From assembly GCA_016715285.1 (NCBI GenBank), contig JADKAO010000006.1:62001-126000 (forward strand): a stretch of 64,000 nt of DNA, given 5' to 3'. Made by a program: the position numbers and the translations under genes. The notes under the pieces were generated by a model. The model saw nothing but the letters and a program-made list of their open reading frames with translations. It was not told the DNA's origin and made no database searches. Of this stretch, positions 16,397 through 25,970 are shown piece after piece (positions within the stretch are counted from its first letter, which is position 1; every line of letters starts with the position of its first letter). The stretch is from Actinomycetales bacterium. GTDB taxonomy: Bacteria > Actinomycetota > Actinomycetes > Actinomycetales > Dermatophilaceae.

Positions 16397-16905
16397 TTGG
16401 CCACAATCACGGTCGAGCCATCGGGTGAGGTCATTTACCTCGGCTCGGGCGAGACCGTGCTGGGCGGCCTCTACAAGGCGGGCTACTCCTACACCGTCGG
16501 CTGCCGTCGCGGCGGCTGCGGCATCTGCAAGGTCGACCTCGTGTCAGGTGCCGTCGAATACCCCACCACGGTGGCTGACACCGTCCTCACGCCAGACGAA
16601 CGCCTCGAAGGCACCTGCCTGAGTTGCCGAGCAGTCCGACCGGGGACGTCACGATCGCGCTGCGTGGCGAAGAGCTCCGGCTCATCAACCCGCTCCTGCG
16701 CTCGATCAACGACCGGGCCCGGCAGCGAGCCGAAGCTGCCGCTGCGGCTGGCCAGACGGCCACCAGCACCGTCGCGAGCACGGTCAACAACACCATCACG
16801 AGCAGCACGGTGAGCAGTAGCACGACGAGCACCATCATCAGCGTGACCAGCAACGCAACCACGGAGATCAAGCCAAGCGTCACCAGCACCACAGCGAAGG
16901 AGTGA
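16397..16905 (+). pseudogene. [2Fe-2S] plant-type ferredoxin of the aromatic-catabolism type, frameshifted
   Basis: A TTG start after CGGGAGCAGGCG opens ATITVEPSGEVIYLGSGETVL. The cluster ligands CRRGGCGIC and CLSC are intact, giving a DmpQ/XylT-like ferredoxin that would reactivate catechol 2,3-dioxygenase. After CLSCRAV (near 16636) the frame must shift to continue as PTGDVTIALRGEELRLINPLL; one missing C in GTCCGACC explains it. Unshifted, the reading frame runs on to 16813 with an unrelated basic tail. The corrected C-terminus is an unusual Ser/Thr/Asn run (TSTVASTVNNTITSSTVSSS). The dioxygenase gene starts 4 bp downstream. Confidence 0.8.
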
Positions 16906-16909
16906 GTCG

Positions 16910-17837
16910 ATGGGCATCATGCGAATGGGCTACGCCCACGTCCGGGTCACCGACCTAGACGAGGCCAAGGGCCACTACGCCAACACGATGGGTCTCTACG
17001 AGACCCACAGCGACGAGACCGCCACCGGTCGACGTGTCTTCTACAAGGGCTGGGACGAGTGGGACCACCACTCGGTCGTGCTCGAAGAAGGTGGCGTCGG
17101 AGTCAACAAGTTCGGCTTCAAGGTCGAGCGCGAAGCCGACATCGACGACATCGAAGCCAAGGCCAAGACCTTCGGCCTCACCGTCGAGCGCATGAGCGCC
17201 GGCGAAAACCCTGAGGTGTCAGACGGCATTCGCTTCACCACGCCAAGTGACCACGTCTTCGAGGTTTACCACTCGCAGACCGTGCTCGGCACCGAGGTGG
17301 GCACGCACAACCCCGAGGCCTTCCCCCGTCACCTCGTCGGCTGCGGGCGTCCCCGCCCTCGATCACGCGCTCATCACGGCAGAAGACGTCGCAACAATGC
17401 AGCGCATGCTCACCGACGTCTTCGGCTACTACGCCACCGAGCGCGTTCAGACCTCCCTTGACGATGACGCTCACCTCATCGCGACGTGGATGACGAGCAA
17501 CAACCAGATCCACCAGCTCGCGGTCCTCGAAGGCCCGCAGGCCAAGCTCCACCACTTCGCCTTCAAGCTCGGCGACTGGACCGAAGTCGGCCGCGCTGCA
17601 GACCTGTTCGCGATGGACGACGTCCCGATCGACGTGGGCCCGACCCGCCACGGCATCACCCGCGGCCAGACGGTCTACTTCTTCGACCCGGCCGGCAACC
17701 GCAACGAGGTCTTCGCGGGTGGCTACCCGGCATACCCCGACCGCCCGATGAGCATCTGGACCCCGGAGCAGCTCGGCAAGGCGATCTTCTATCACGCACG
17801 CGAGCTCAACGACCGCTTCACCTCGGTCCTCACCTAA
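16910..17837 (+). pseudogene. Catechol 2,3-dioxygenase (extradiol, VOC fold), frameshifted
   Basis: Start ATG at 16910 with an AAGGAGTGAG SD. The first half reads MGYAHVRVTDLDEAKGHYANTMGL... FPRHLVG to about 17340. Then one extra base (GGCTGCGGGC instead of GGCGCGGGC) breaks the frame. The second half continues in another frame as AGVPALDHALITAEDVATM to FTSVLT, stop 17835-17837. Metal ligands are present in the second half: His in LDHAL, His in KLHHFAFKLGD and Glu in GNRNEVFAGG. The corrected protein is ~309 residues, the family's normal length, so only the single-base shift is wrong. It would cleave catechol to 2-hydroxymuconic semialdehyde. Confidence 0.85.
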
Positions 17838-18021
17838 GAGGAGCCGCTGAGACATTCGGCGGCGGCGGATGACCCCCTGGCCCGTCGCCGCCGAAGTTCA
17901 ACCCGCTGGACCGGCAGTCGCGGCCACTCTCCCGCCGCCGCGCCCCCAGACTCCACTTCGCTTTCGCCTCACCGCGCGATGTCGCCATGCCCGGACGCCC
18001 TAAAAGCCCGCAAGGACCCTC

Positions 18022-18447
18022 ATGACCCAGCTCGTCCGCACGACGACAACCCTCACGTATGCCGGCGCGCAGCGCGCGATCGCAGCCGCCAGTGCGCATG
18101 CGGAGGGCATCGGCGTGCCGGTCAATATCGCGGTCGCCGACACGGCGGGCAACCTCATCGCGTTCGCCCGGATGGACGGCGCGGCGCTCATGTCGGGGCC
18201 GATCGCGCAAGACAAGGCCTACACCGTGGCCGCCTTCAACGGGCTTCCCACCCATGGCTGGCTTGACGTCCTCGGCACCGACGAAGCCCTCAAGCACGGC
18301 ATCGTCCACCGCGACCGCCTCGTCATCTTCGCCGGCGGCGTTCCGGTGCGCATCAACAACGAACTCGTCGGCGCCGTGGGCGTCTCCGGCGGCAGCGCCG
18401 AACAAGACCGTGAGATCGCCGAAGCAGGAGCGGAGGCCCTGGCGTGA
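18022..18447 (+). CDS. HbpS/GlcG-like (DUF336) protein
   Basis: 141 residues; AAGGACC precedes the ATG. LTYAGAQRAIAAASAHAEGIGVPVNIAVADTAGNLIAFARMDGA, GPIAQDKAYTVAAF and IFAGGVPVRINNELVGAVGVSGGSAEQD are the conserved blocks of the GlcG/HbpS family. These bind heme, cobalamin or small molecules and often lie in aromatic or glycolate catabolic operons. The family length is ~140, so it is complete. The stop overlaps the next gene's GTG by 4 bp. The 184 bp upstream, after the dioxygenase, holds no gene I can see. Confidence 0.88.
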   Translation: MTQLVRTTTTLTYAGAQRAIAAASAHAEGIGVPVNIAVADTAGNLIAFARMDGAALMSGPIAQDKAYTVAAFNGLPTHGWLDVLGTDEALKHGIVHRDRLVIFAGGVPVRINNELVGAVGVSGGSAEQDREIAEAGAEALA

Positions 18448-18902
18448 CCCCCTTCATGATCCGCGTCGCCGAACTCATCGGTATGCCGGAAGACGAGCTC
18501 GCCGAGGCGGCCGACGAGGTCGCCCCCATGCCGGTGACCCGCATCAGCCAGCGCATCGCCACGAGCACCGGCGCTGACCGACAGGTCGCTATCCGCGCCC
18601 TCGCCGAACAACTCGTGTGCGAGGCCAACGCGGTCATGTCCTACCAGAGTCGCCATGGTGACGACCTGCTGTCCCTCTACGACGAGACCCTCCCCACCGA
18701 GCTCGCCTTCAATGTCACCTACCGCGGGCGTGCGGCCCGGGTGTCGACGACGTTCGAGGACGGGACGGCATACGGGCGGCTTGTGGGGGATGGCTTCGAC
18801 TCCGAATTGCCCCACGAACTCGAGGGGCCTGACTCCCTGCCCGACCTGCTCATCCGGCTCCTGGTGGAGTCCGGGCTCCCGCACCACGACGTGCGGGTCT
18901 GA
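18444..18902 (+). CDS. Unknown protein in the aromatic-catabolism cluster
   Basis: 152 residues from a GTG overlapping the preceding stop. The N-terminal half is helical and acidic (MIRVAELIGMPEDELAEAADEV; ALAEQLVCEANAVM). The C-terminal half looks like a small beta domain (ELAFNVTYRGRAARVSTTFEDGTAYGRL), then LLIRLLVESGLPHHDVRV. No signal peptide or membrane segment. I do not recognise a family. Position directly before a phenol hydroxylase beta subunit, with translational coupling to DUF336, suggests an accessory role in the monooxygenase (assembly, like DmpK, is one guess); that is inference only. Confidence 0.7.
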   Translation: MTPFMIRVAELIGMPEDELAEAADEVAPMPVTRISQRIATSTGADRQVAIRALAEQLVCEANAVMSYQSRHGDDLLSLYDETLPTELAFNVTYRGRAARVSTTFEDGTAYGRLVGDGFDSELPHELEGPDSLPDLLIRLLVESGLPHHDVRV

Positions 18903-18939
18903 CACCTCAGCCTGACCGACCCAACCAAAGGAGACGACG

Positions 18940-19959
18940 GTGCAATTCGAACTGCGCACCCAGGTCATCGAGCCGCAGCGCAAGACCTTCCACCACCTCA
19001 TCGATCGCTACGGCGACCGGCCGGCGTCCCGTTACGAAGAGGGCACGATCGATCTGCAGGCGACGGCGAATTACCACTATCGCCCGCTGTGGGGGCCGGA
19101 CAAGGAGATCTACGACCCGGCATACAGCGTCTTGCGGTTGACCGATGCCTACTCGTTCGTCGACCCGCGGCAGTACTACTACGCGCCCTATGTCACCTCG
19201 CGCGCGGACATGCACGAGGCGTTCGGGGCGACCCTGGGTTACCTCGAGAAGCGCGGCCTCTTTGCCCGGCTCCCGCAAGAGTGGGCGCAGCTCATCGAGG
19301 GCGTCGTCTTGCCGCTGCGGCACTACGAAGCCGCCGCGCAGATGATCGGCGCGCACGCGGCCCGCTTCGGCTGGGGCACGACGATCACTCAGGCTGCGGC
19401 ATACTCGGCCTTTGACCGGATCGGCAACGCGCAAATCCTCAGCCGCGCCGGCATCTCTTTCGGTGGCGGCAGCGCCTCTCCGCTGGACGCGGCGAAGTCG
19501 ACCTGGCTGGACGACGAGGCCTTCCAGCCGCTGCGCAAGCACGTCGAGCTCACGCTCGTCGAGAAGGACTGGGGCAAGGGTCTGGTCGCCCTCGACGTCA
19601 CCGACCAGCTGGTCTACGCGTTGCTCTACACCCACCTTGACGAGGCCGCTCTCATGGGTGGCGCGGGGTCCTACTCCCTTGTCGCGCAGCACCTTTCGGG
19701 ATGGTTCACCGATCAGCGCAAGTGGGTCGACGCGCTCTACAAGGCATGGCTGGCCGACCCAGAGACGGGCGCGATCAATGCCGAGCACCTGTCGGCGATC
19801 GTCAGCAAGGCCCTCGCCGACGCGCAGGCCGCGCTCGCCCCCATCGCCGCCAAGGCCGACGGCCTCGTCAACGCCGACTGCACCGCAGCGCTCGCAGCGG
19901 CAGCCGACCAGGCCCGCGCCCACTTCAGCTCGCTCGGCATCACCATCACGGAGGCCTGA
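18940..19959 (+). CDS. Phenol/toluene hydroxylase beta subunit (DmpL/TouE-like)
   Basis: 339 residues from a GTG with an AAAGGAGA SD. The sequence matches the non-catalytic beta oxygenase subunit of soluble di-iron multicomponent monooxygenases: ANYHYRPLWGPDKEIYDP, YSFVDPRQYYYAPYVTSRADMHEAF and LPLRHYEAAAQM are hallmark segments. The family is ~330 residues, so the gene is full length. It needs a catalytic alpha subunit (DmpN), a coupling protein (DmpM) and a reductase (DmpP); none is in this window. It is immediately followed by a foreign-looking junction to the DUF11 protein, so the operon appears to have been cut here. Confidence 0.85.
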   Translation: MQFELRTQVIEPQRKTFHHLIDRYGDRPASRYEEGTIDLQATANYHYRPLWGPDKEIYDPAYSVLRLTDAYSFVDPRQYYYAPYVTSRADMHEAFGATLGYLEKRGLFARLPQEWAQLIEGVVLPLRHYEAAAQMIGAHAARFGWGTTITQAAAYSAFDRIGNAQILSRAGISFGGGSASPLDAAKSTWLDDEAFQPLRKHVELTLVEKDWGKGLVALDVTDQLVYALLYTHLDEAALMGGAGSYSLVAQHLSGWFTDQRKWVDALYKAWLADPETGAINAEHLSAIVSKALADAQAALAPIAAKADGLVNADCTAALAAAADQARAHFSSLGITITEA

Positions 19960-20092
19960 GCGATCTCGGCCGAGAACGTCGAGGTGATGGACTACGTGGT
20001 GGCATCCTCGATCTGCGGGCAGTTGCGGGAGCAAATCAACGGTATGCCGCCTGGCACGCGAATCACCGGGGTCACGTTCACCGACCCCGGGC
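19960..20092 (+). pseudogene. Junction fragment between the hydroxylase and the surface protein
   Basis: Straight after the dmpL-like stop the same frame continues with AENVEVMDYVVASSICG and GMPPGTRITGVTFTDPG. At about 20088-20092 a GGG run shifts it into the frame of the large surface protein (GEVNNITYNTSLSADIAV). Removing one G would fuse it to that protein. It is either the broken 5' part of the surface-protein gene, or the start of a monooxygenase coupling protein joined to it by deletion. A GTATGCCG motif lies at 20042. Confidence 0.45.
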
Positions 20093-20173
20093 GAGGTCAA
20101 CAACATCACCTACAACACCAGCCTCAGTGCCGATATCGCCGTCCCCAACCCGTCACCCGCGACGACGCCGTAT

Positions 20174-23100
20174 GTGACCAACGTCAGTAAGACCGACGGC
20201 AATACCTACCTCGAGAACTGCCTCTCCGACGGGTGGTACTCCACGGACAGCGGCGTCACGAGGACCCCGATCGGTTGGACTGACACCGTCGGCTCCCGCT
20301 GCTCGACCAAGCAAGTCCTTCCCGCCGCGCCATTGTGCACCACCAACTGTGGCAAATACTCGTCTAACCAGACGCAGGCGCCCGGTGGTCTCGTGGACTT
20401 CCGACTGACGATCCAAAACACCGGCACCGCACCGATGCACCCCCAGCTCCTGGACCTGTTGCCGCCGCAGCTCAAGGTCCAACCGGGCTCAGTGGTCTTC
20501 CCTCCGGACGCGAGCTTCAAGGAGCCCAACTCCCCGCGGGGCAGCCTGGCCAAGGTGGAGATCATCGACAACTACAACGACACCGGCCGCCAATTGCTGC
20601 GGATCACGTGGCCTGACACCCAAGTCCTGCGCACATCGAACGAGGGCGTCGGCACCTATTCGGTGACTTTCAAGGCGATCGTCCAGGGTGGGTTTCCCGC
20701 CGGTGGCTACACCAACACCGTCGTCTACGGCGACAGCAAGGTCAACGACATCTGCAGCACGACCGCACGCACCCTCGATGTCAACGACCTCGATGGCGAC
20801 GGGTCCAAGACGGACTACCAGTGCAAGGCTTCCGCCAACTTCACTATCGCTGAACTCGGTGGGGTGAGCATCGACAAGGCCGTCAAGGGCGAAAGCGACG
20901 CCAGCTTCATGGCGCCGCCATCGGTTGGGCACACGTCGCCCAATGGCACCGGCCAGTGGCGCGTCAACATCGTCAACAGCGGCTCGGTCAACCTGACCTC
21001 GGGTGTCGCGTACGACATCCTGCCGTTCGTCGGTGACACCACCAGTGGCACTGCCTCTGGCACACGAGGATCCGAGTGGCGCAACTACTTCGCGGGCATT
21101 GAGTCCAAGCCTGACACGGTGACGGTTGAGTACTCCACCTCGACGAACCCATGCCGTGGCGAAGTGATCGCCATGGGCGGGACAACCGCCTCAGGTCCAG
21201 CCGGGTGCGACAACACCTGGCTCGCGACGCCCCCCACGCCACTTAGCACGGTCCGCGCGTTGCGCTTTGTTATCAATGACCCCACCTGGGTCCCCGGCGA
21301 GGCGCAGACGATCATCTTCAACATCACTGCCCCCAGCGACGCCACTGGCATCTCGTGGAACACCGCTTCGGTGGCAGCGAAGCGAGACATCGGCTGGCTG
21401 CAACCGACAGAGTCGCCCAAGACGGGTCTCGTGGTCCCGATCGACCTCGAGTTGGCCAAGCGCGTGCTCTCGGTTGACCCCCATGTCGTGGGCGGCAAGG
21501 TCCATTACCAGCTTTCCTTGACCAACAAGGGTCCTGGCCTTGCGACGGAGGTCCAAGTCACCGACTTGCTCCCAGCTGGCCTTACCTTCGTCTCGGCGAC
21601 TCCCACGCAGGGCACGTATGCCGTGGCAACCGGCCTGTGGGACGTCGGCAATCTGCTGGACAACCAGACCGTCACGTTGGACGTGGTTGCCACCATCACC
21701 GACACGGCCGTAACCGGACTGACGAACTTCACACAGGTCACCCGTGCTCACCAGCTCGATATTGACTCCACGCCAGGCAACGGCGTGGTCAACACGGTCC
21801 ACGAGGACGACGAGTCCCAGGTGCCGATCACGCTGGTGACCGCCGCTCCAACGGTCCATATCGTCAAGTCCACCAATGGCTTCGATGCCAATGCTGAGCC
21901 CGGGCCTCTGGTCGCGACTGGCGGCACGGTGTCCTGGACCTACCTCGTGCAAAACACGGGCAATATCCCACTGATCGACGTCAACGTGAGCGATGACAAG
22001 CAGGTGACGGTGACCTGCCCGGCGACACGACTGGAACCGTCGGACGGTCAGCCTGGTGGAGCTGACGAGATGACCTGTACCGGCACGGGCACCGCCATCG
22101 CCGGGCAGTACACCAACCTCGGCAGTGTCGTTGCGACCGGGGCTGACGGTGACGGCAACGCCGTGACCCCAGCCGGATCGATCACCGACGACGACCCGTC
22201 GCACTACTTCGGGTCACAGCCGGGCATCACCATCGTCAAGAAGATCAACGATGACAACGCCGAGGCCGCACCTGGCGTGACGACGACCCATCCCGGCACG
22301 ATGACCACGACCTTCGAGGTCCACAACAGCGGCAATGTCACGCTCGACCCCGTCAAAGTCACGGACTCCGTCTACGGCACGGTTGCGTGCCCCAAGTCGG
22401 CTCTTGCAGCAGAAGAGACCATGACGTGCACCCTCGTGACGGCCACCCCCGCCCCCGGCGTGCAGCACCACGATGTGGCCACGGTGACTGGGCAACCGCC
22501 GACACTCGCGGACGGCACCATCCCGTCCGTGGTCACGGACTCAAACGGCGCCTACGCGCACTCCACTGCCGCGCCAGACGTGTCCATCAAGAAGTACGTC
22601 AACGGTGTCGATGCCAATACCGCGCCATTCCCTGAGGTCGTGACCGGCACGACGATGAACTTCACGTTTGTCGTCACCAACACCGGCAACACAGCGCTCT
22701 CGTCGGTGACTGTCACCGACCCAGCCTTCACGTCGCTCAATTGCCGGAGTGATCTCCTGCTGCGCGGTGAGGACATGACGTGCACGGCAACGCTGCCCGC
22801 TCCTGCGCCCGGCGTCACCCATCACAACACCGCCACCGTGACCGGCACGCCGGCCACGCCAGCTGGTACCAAGATCCCGGGCCTGGACACGGTGAGTGAC
22901 TCCGATGACGCCAACGCCGTTGCCGTCAAGGCTGGCTTGGCGATTGAGAAGCGAATCAACGGTGCTGACGCTGACGCCACCCGCGGAGTCGCGGTGTTGC
23001 CAGGCTCGACGATGCAGATCACGTTCTTTGTCACCAACACTGGCAGCATGCCGCTCGACCCGGTGACCGTCACAGACGACACGATCACCGACCCCGAGAA

Positions 23101-25009
23101 AATCACCTGCCCCAAGACTGCCTTGCCCATTGGGGACAGCATGACCTGCACGGCAACACTGGCTGCCCCAGCTCTGGGGGTGCAACACACCAACACCGCG
23201 ACGGCCACAGGCCAGCCGATCCTCAACGGCAAGCCCTCGGGTGACCCGCTCACACCGACCGACCCGGCGAACGCCTGGACGGCCGAACCGGGGATCGTCA
23301 TCGTCAAGAAGATCAACGGTCAGGAGGCCGGCAGCAGTCCGGGTGTGGCTGTCCAGCGGCTCTCGTCGATGAACGTCACCTTCGAAGTGCGGAACACCGG
23401 CAACACCGTCCTCACGGACGTGACCGTGTCAGACAGCGTGATCCCGGCCGACAAGATCTCGTGCCCGCGCTCCACGCTGACACCAGCCGAGCCGACGATG
23501 ACCTGCACCGCGGCATACCCTGCCCCGGAGCCGGGTGTCCAACACACCAACACCGCAACCGTCGAGGGCACACCGGCGCAGGACGACGGCACGCCCATCA
23601 CCGGTGCGAAGAAGGTCAACGACACCGACACGGCATACGCCTATGTTGTGGCCAGTCCGGGGGTCACGATCGTCAAGAAGATCAACGGTGACGACGCGCA
23701 GGTTGCCCCCGGGGTGCAGGTCGATCCGCTGGCCCCGATGACGGTGACCTTCGAGATCACCAATACGGGTAACACACCGTTGAACCCCGTCACGGTCACC
23801 GATGACGTGATCCCGGCCGACAAGATCTTCTGCCCGAGCACGTCGCTCGGGGTTGGTGCGCCGACGATGACGTGCACCGCGCAATGGCCGGCTCCGTCGG
23901 CGGCTTCCGCCGGTCACCACCAGAACACCGGCAAAGTCACCGCGGTTCCCAGCACGCTCGCTGGCACCTCACTGGGGCTGAAGCCCCTGATTGAGACCAA
24001 CGTCGCTCACGCGTGGGCCGCGCTCCCCTCGATCTCGGTCGTGAAGAAGATCAACGGCGATGACGCGAATGTCGCCCCGGGAGTGCAAGTGGCCGCCAAC
24101 GCGTCGCTTGCGGTCACCTTCGAGGTGACCAACACCGGCAACCTGCGGCTCTCACCGGTCACTCTGACCGACACGGAGCCGGATGGGCCACGGGTCATCA
24201 CCTGCCTCAAGACCGCCCTTGAGCCCCTGGAATCGATGACATGCGAGGTCACGCTCACGGGTCCAGCCGCGGGCGCAGTGCATTACGACCTCGCAACCGT
24301 CGTGGGGACACCCATCGATCCGGTGACGGGTCAACCTGCCGTCAACATCGCAACCCACCAGCCGATGGACGACGTGACGTGGACCGACCCGGCGTATGCC
24401 TTCGCGCCGGCGACGGCCTCGGTAAAGATCGTCAAGAGCATCAACGGCAACGACGCCAACGTTGCCCCGGGTGTCGAAGTCCAGCCGGGCTCGTCGATGG
24501 CCATCACCTTCGTCGTGACCAACACTGGCGGGGTTCCGCTGGCTAGCGTCACCGTGACTGACTCGGACCCTCGGGCGGTTGTCAGTTGCCTCGAGAAGAC
24601 GCTCCTTCCGAACGAAACGATGACGTGCACGGCGACCTTGCCGGCTCCGGCAGCGGGGTCGACCCACACGGATACAGCGACCGTGGTTGGCACCCCCGTG
24701 ACGGCTGCTGGCACCCCTGCTGTGGGTGCTGACGGGAAGCCCCTGGGAGAGGTCAGCAACAAGGACAGTGCGCATGCATTCGCCCAGGTCGTGACACCAG
24801 TCGATCCGCCCTCGGATGACGATCCGGAGCACCCGGAGCACTCAGACTCGCCGCGGCAACCGGATGGGGCCAACCCCTCTCCGAAGGGCGGCCTGGCTGT
24901 GACCGGAGCCAACGTCGGCGCGCCGCTATTGCTCTCGCTCGTCCTGCTGTGCGCGGGCGGCGTCTTGTGGTTCGCCTCCCGCGGCAGGAGAGCCAAGCGC
25001 GAGGAGTGA
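20174..25009 (+). CDS. Giant DUF11/DUF7507-repeat surface protein with sortase-like anchor, probably 5'-truncated
   Basis: 1611 residues from a GTG at 20174, but homologous-looking sequence extends to about 20090 and no signal peptide is seen, so the 5' end looks lost. A DUF11 domain lies around 21440-21750 (DLELAKRVLSVDPHVVGGKVHYQL). It is followed by eight ~120-residue repeats, each starting like VTIVKKINGDDAQVAPGV and containing TFEVTNTGN..L..VTVTD and MTCT (starts near 21854, 22220, 22580, 22937, 23287, 23662, 24030 and 24421). The C-terminus has a linker, LAVTGA (LAXTG-type sorting signal, class E sortase), a hydrophobic helix and a basic tail RGRRAKREE. Likely a stalk or adhesin on the cell wall. 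Confidence 0.82.
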   Translation: MTNVSKTDGNTYLENCLSDGWYSTDSGVTRTPIGWTDTVGSRCSTKQVLPAAPLCTTNCGKYSSNQTQAPGGLVDFRLTIQNTGTAPMHPQLLDLLPPQLKVQPGSVVFPPDASFKEPNSPRGSLAKVEIIDNYNDTGRQLLRITWPDTQVLRTSNEGVGTYSVTFKAIVQGGFPAGGYTNTVVYGDSKVNDICSTTARTLDVNDLDGDGSKTDYQCKASANFTIAELGGVSIDKAVKGESDASFMAPPSVGHTSPNGTGQWRVNIVNSGSVNLTSGVAYDILPFVGDTTSGTASGTRGSEWRNYFAGIESKPDTVTVEYSTSTNPCRGEVIAMGGTTASGPAGCDNTWLATPPTPLSTVRALRFVINDPTWVPGEAQTIIFNITAPSDATGISWNTASVAAKRDIGWLQPTESPKTGLVVPIDLELAKRVLSVDPHVVGGKVHYQLSLTNKGPGLATEVQVTDLLPAGLTFVSATPTQGTYAVATGLWDVGNLLDNQTVTLDVVATITDTAVTGLTNFTQVTRAHQLDIDSTPGNGVVNTVHEDDESQVPITLVTAAPTVHIVKSTNGFDANAEPGPLVATGGTVSWTYLVQNTGNIPLIDVNVSDDKQVTVTCPATRLEPSDGQPGGADEMTCTGTGTAIAGQYTNLGSVVATGADGDGNAVTPAGSITDDDPSHYFGSQPGITIVKKINDDNAEAAPGVTTTHPGTMTTTFEVHNSGNVTLDPVKVTDSVYGTVACPKSALAAEETMTCTLVTATPAPGVQHHDVATVTGQPPTLADGTIPSVVTDSNGAYAHSTAAPDVSIKKYVNGVDANTAPFPEVVTGTTMNFTFVVTNTGNTALSSVTVTDPAFTSLNCRSDLLLRGEDMTCTATLPAPAPGVTHHNTATVTGTPATPAGTKIPGLDTVSDSDDANAVAVKAGLAIEKRINGADADATRGVAVLPGSTMQITFFVTNTGSMPLDPVTVTDDTITDPEKITCPKTALPIGDSMTCTATLAAPALGVQHTNTATATGQPILNGKPSGDPLTPTDPANAWTAEPGIVIVKKINGQEAGSSPGVAVQRLSSMNVTFEVRNTGNTVLTDVTVSDSVIPADKISCPRSTLTPAEPTMTCTAAYPAPEPGVQHTNTATVEGTPAQDDGTPITGAKKVNDTDTAYAYVVASPGVTIVKKINGDDAQVAPGVQVDPLAPMTVTFEITNTGNTPLNPVTVTDDVIPADKIFCPSTSLGVGAPTMTCTAQWPAPSAASAGHHQNTGKVTAVPSTLAGTSLGLKPLIETNVAHAWAALPSISVVKKINGDDANVAPGVQVAANASLAVTFEVTNTGNLRLSPVTLTDTEPDGPRVITCLKTALEPLESMTCEVTLTGPAAGAVHYDLATVVGTPIDPVTGQPAVNIATHQPMDDVTWTDPAYAFAPATASVKIVKSINGNDANVAPGVEVQPGSSMAITFVVTNTGGVPLASVTVTDSDPRAVVSCLEKTLLPNETMTCTATLPAPAAGSTHTDTATVVGTPVTAAGTPAVGADGKPLGEVSNKDSAHAFAQVVTPVDPPSDDDPEHPEHSDSPRQPDGANPSPKGGLAVTGANVGAPLLLSLVLLCAGGVLWFASRGRRAKREE

Positions 25010-25017
25010 TCGTCAGT

Positions 25018-25053
25018 GAGACGCCCGGATAGCCACCGCTGTCCGGGCGTCTC
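25018..25053 (+). terminator. Stem-loop terminator after the surface-protein gene
   Basis: GAGACGCCCGGA (25018-25029) is a perfect complement of TCCGGGCGTCTC (25042-25053), giving a 12-bp stem and a 12-nt loop starting 9 bp after the stop codon. There is no U tract, as often in actinobacteria. Farther on (about 25105-25135) lie palindromic CGCGACTT/CGCGAGTT repeats. Confidence 0.8.
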
Positions 25054-25239
25054 CGTGGTAGTGCCGGAGTTCGCTCGGACACGACGCGGGTATGCCGTGT
25101 CGCGAGTTCGCGACTTCGCGACTTCGCGAGTTTCCCAGGGGACCACCCACGCACGCCGTGTGCCACTCGCGAGCCGCAGTCCGTTCATCGTGACCGCGTG
25201 CTCACGCCGAGGGCGAGCTTCCGGCGAGCGAGCGGGCGG

Positions 25240-25680
25240 TTAGTGGCTGCGACGCCGCGACGGGCCGCCGATAGAAGCCCACACGGTGCGGCCACCACGG
25301 TCGTCGGCGACGCCCCACTCGTGGGCGATGCTCCGCACGATCCGCAGGCCACGCCCGGTCGTCGCCCATACCGCAGCAGGTGCGGGTTTCGGGATCGTCG
25401 GCCCACCGCCGTCTGTCACCTCGACTTCGACCACGCCGCCCTTGGCTTTCCACCGCACTCGGAACCCGCCGTCGGGCAGCGGCCGAGCATGTCGCAGCGA
25501 GTTGGACACGAGTTCGGCGATGACGATTTCGGTTTCGTCGACGACGGCGGGAGAGACTCCGACCTGGCGCAAATCGTCCACCACGGTCCGGCGCACTTGC
25601 GGCGCTGACTCAAGCGCCCATCTAAAGCGCTGTGTCCGCTGGGCCTCTGGGTCTAGAGGGCGGACCTGCTCCTCGACCAC
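25240..25680 (-). CDS. Anti-sigma-factor-type GHKL ATPase (RsbW/SpoIIAB-like)
   Basis: 146 residues from the GTG at 25680, chosen because AAGGAGG lies 8 nt upstream; a longer frame to 25758 lacks such a site. The N box is ELVSNSLRHARPL, the G1 box DGGGPTIP, and the G2 box TTGRGLRIVRSIAHEWGV. This is the HATPase_c fold of serine-kinase anti-sigma factors that control alternative sigma factors in actinobacteria. No anti-anti-sigma gene is adjacent. It is transcribed away from the kinase/sigma operon that begins 290 bp to the right. Confidence 0.85.
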   Translation of the reverse strand: MVEEQVRPLDPEAQRTQRFRWALESAPQVRRTVVDDLRQVGVSPAVVDETEIVIAELVSNSLRHARPLPDGGFRVRWKAKGGVVEVEVTDGGGPTIPKPAPAAVWATTGRGLRIVRSIAHEWGVADDRGGRTVWASIGGPSRRRSH

Positions 25681-25970
25681 GGTGCTGCCTCCTTGTGCCT
25701 CGTCAGGCGACGCCTGTCGAGGACTGCGCTTCAACCCTAACCGGGCAGATACGGGCACTCCAGAGCCGAAGGTCCGATGCCGTTAATGTCACGTTCACAA
25801 CGGATAGGTATGCATGAGCGCAACCACGCACCTGAAAGCAAGTCACCAGCGCGCGTATGCCGTTGACTCCGGTGTCCGGATCATCGCCGGGCGGTCCCCT
25901 CCGGTATGCCAGATCTGCGCCTGCCGCAGACCCCCGCGCCAGCCAGCGTCGCTCATGTCAGGCCTCTACC

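Noticed and set aside
25857..25970. Longer N-terminus for the P-loop kinase
   Set aside because: The extra 38 residues are Pro/Arg/Ser-rich without homology; the GTG at 25971 sits just before the conserved domain.
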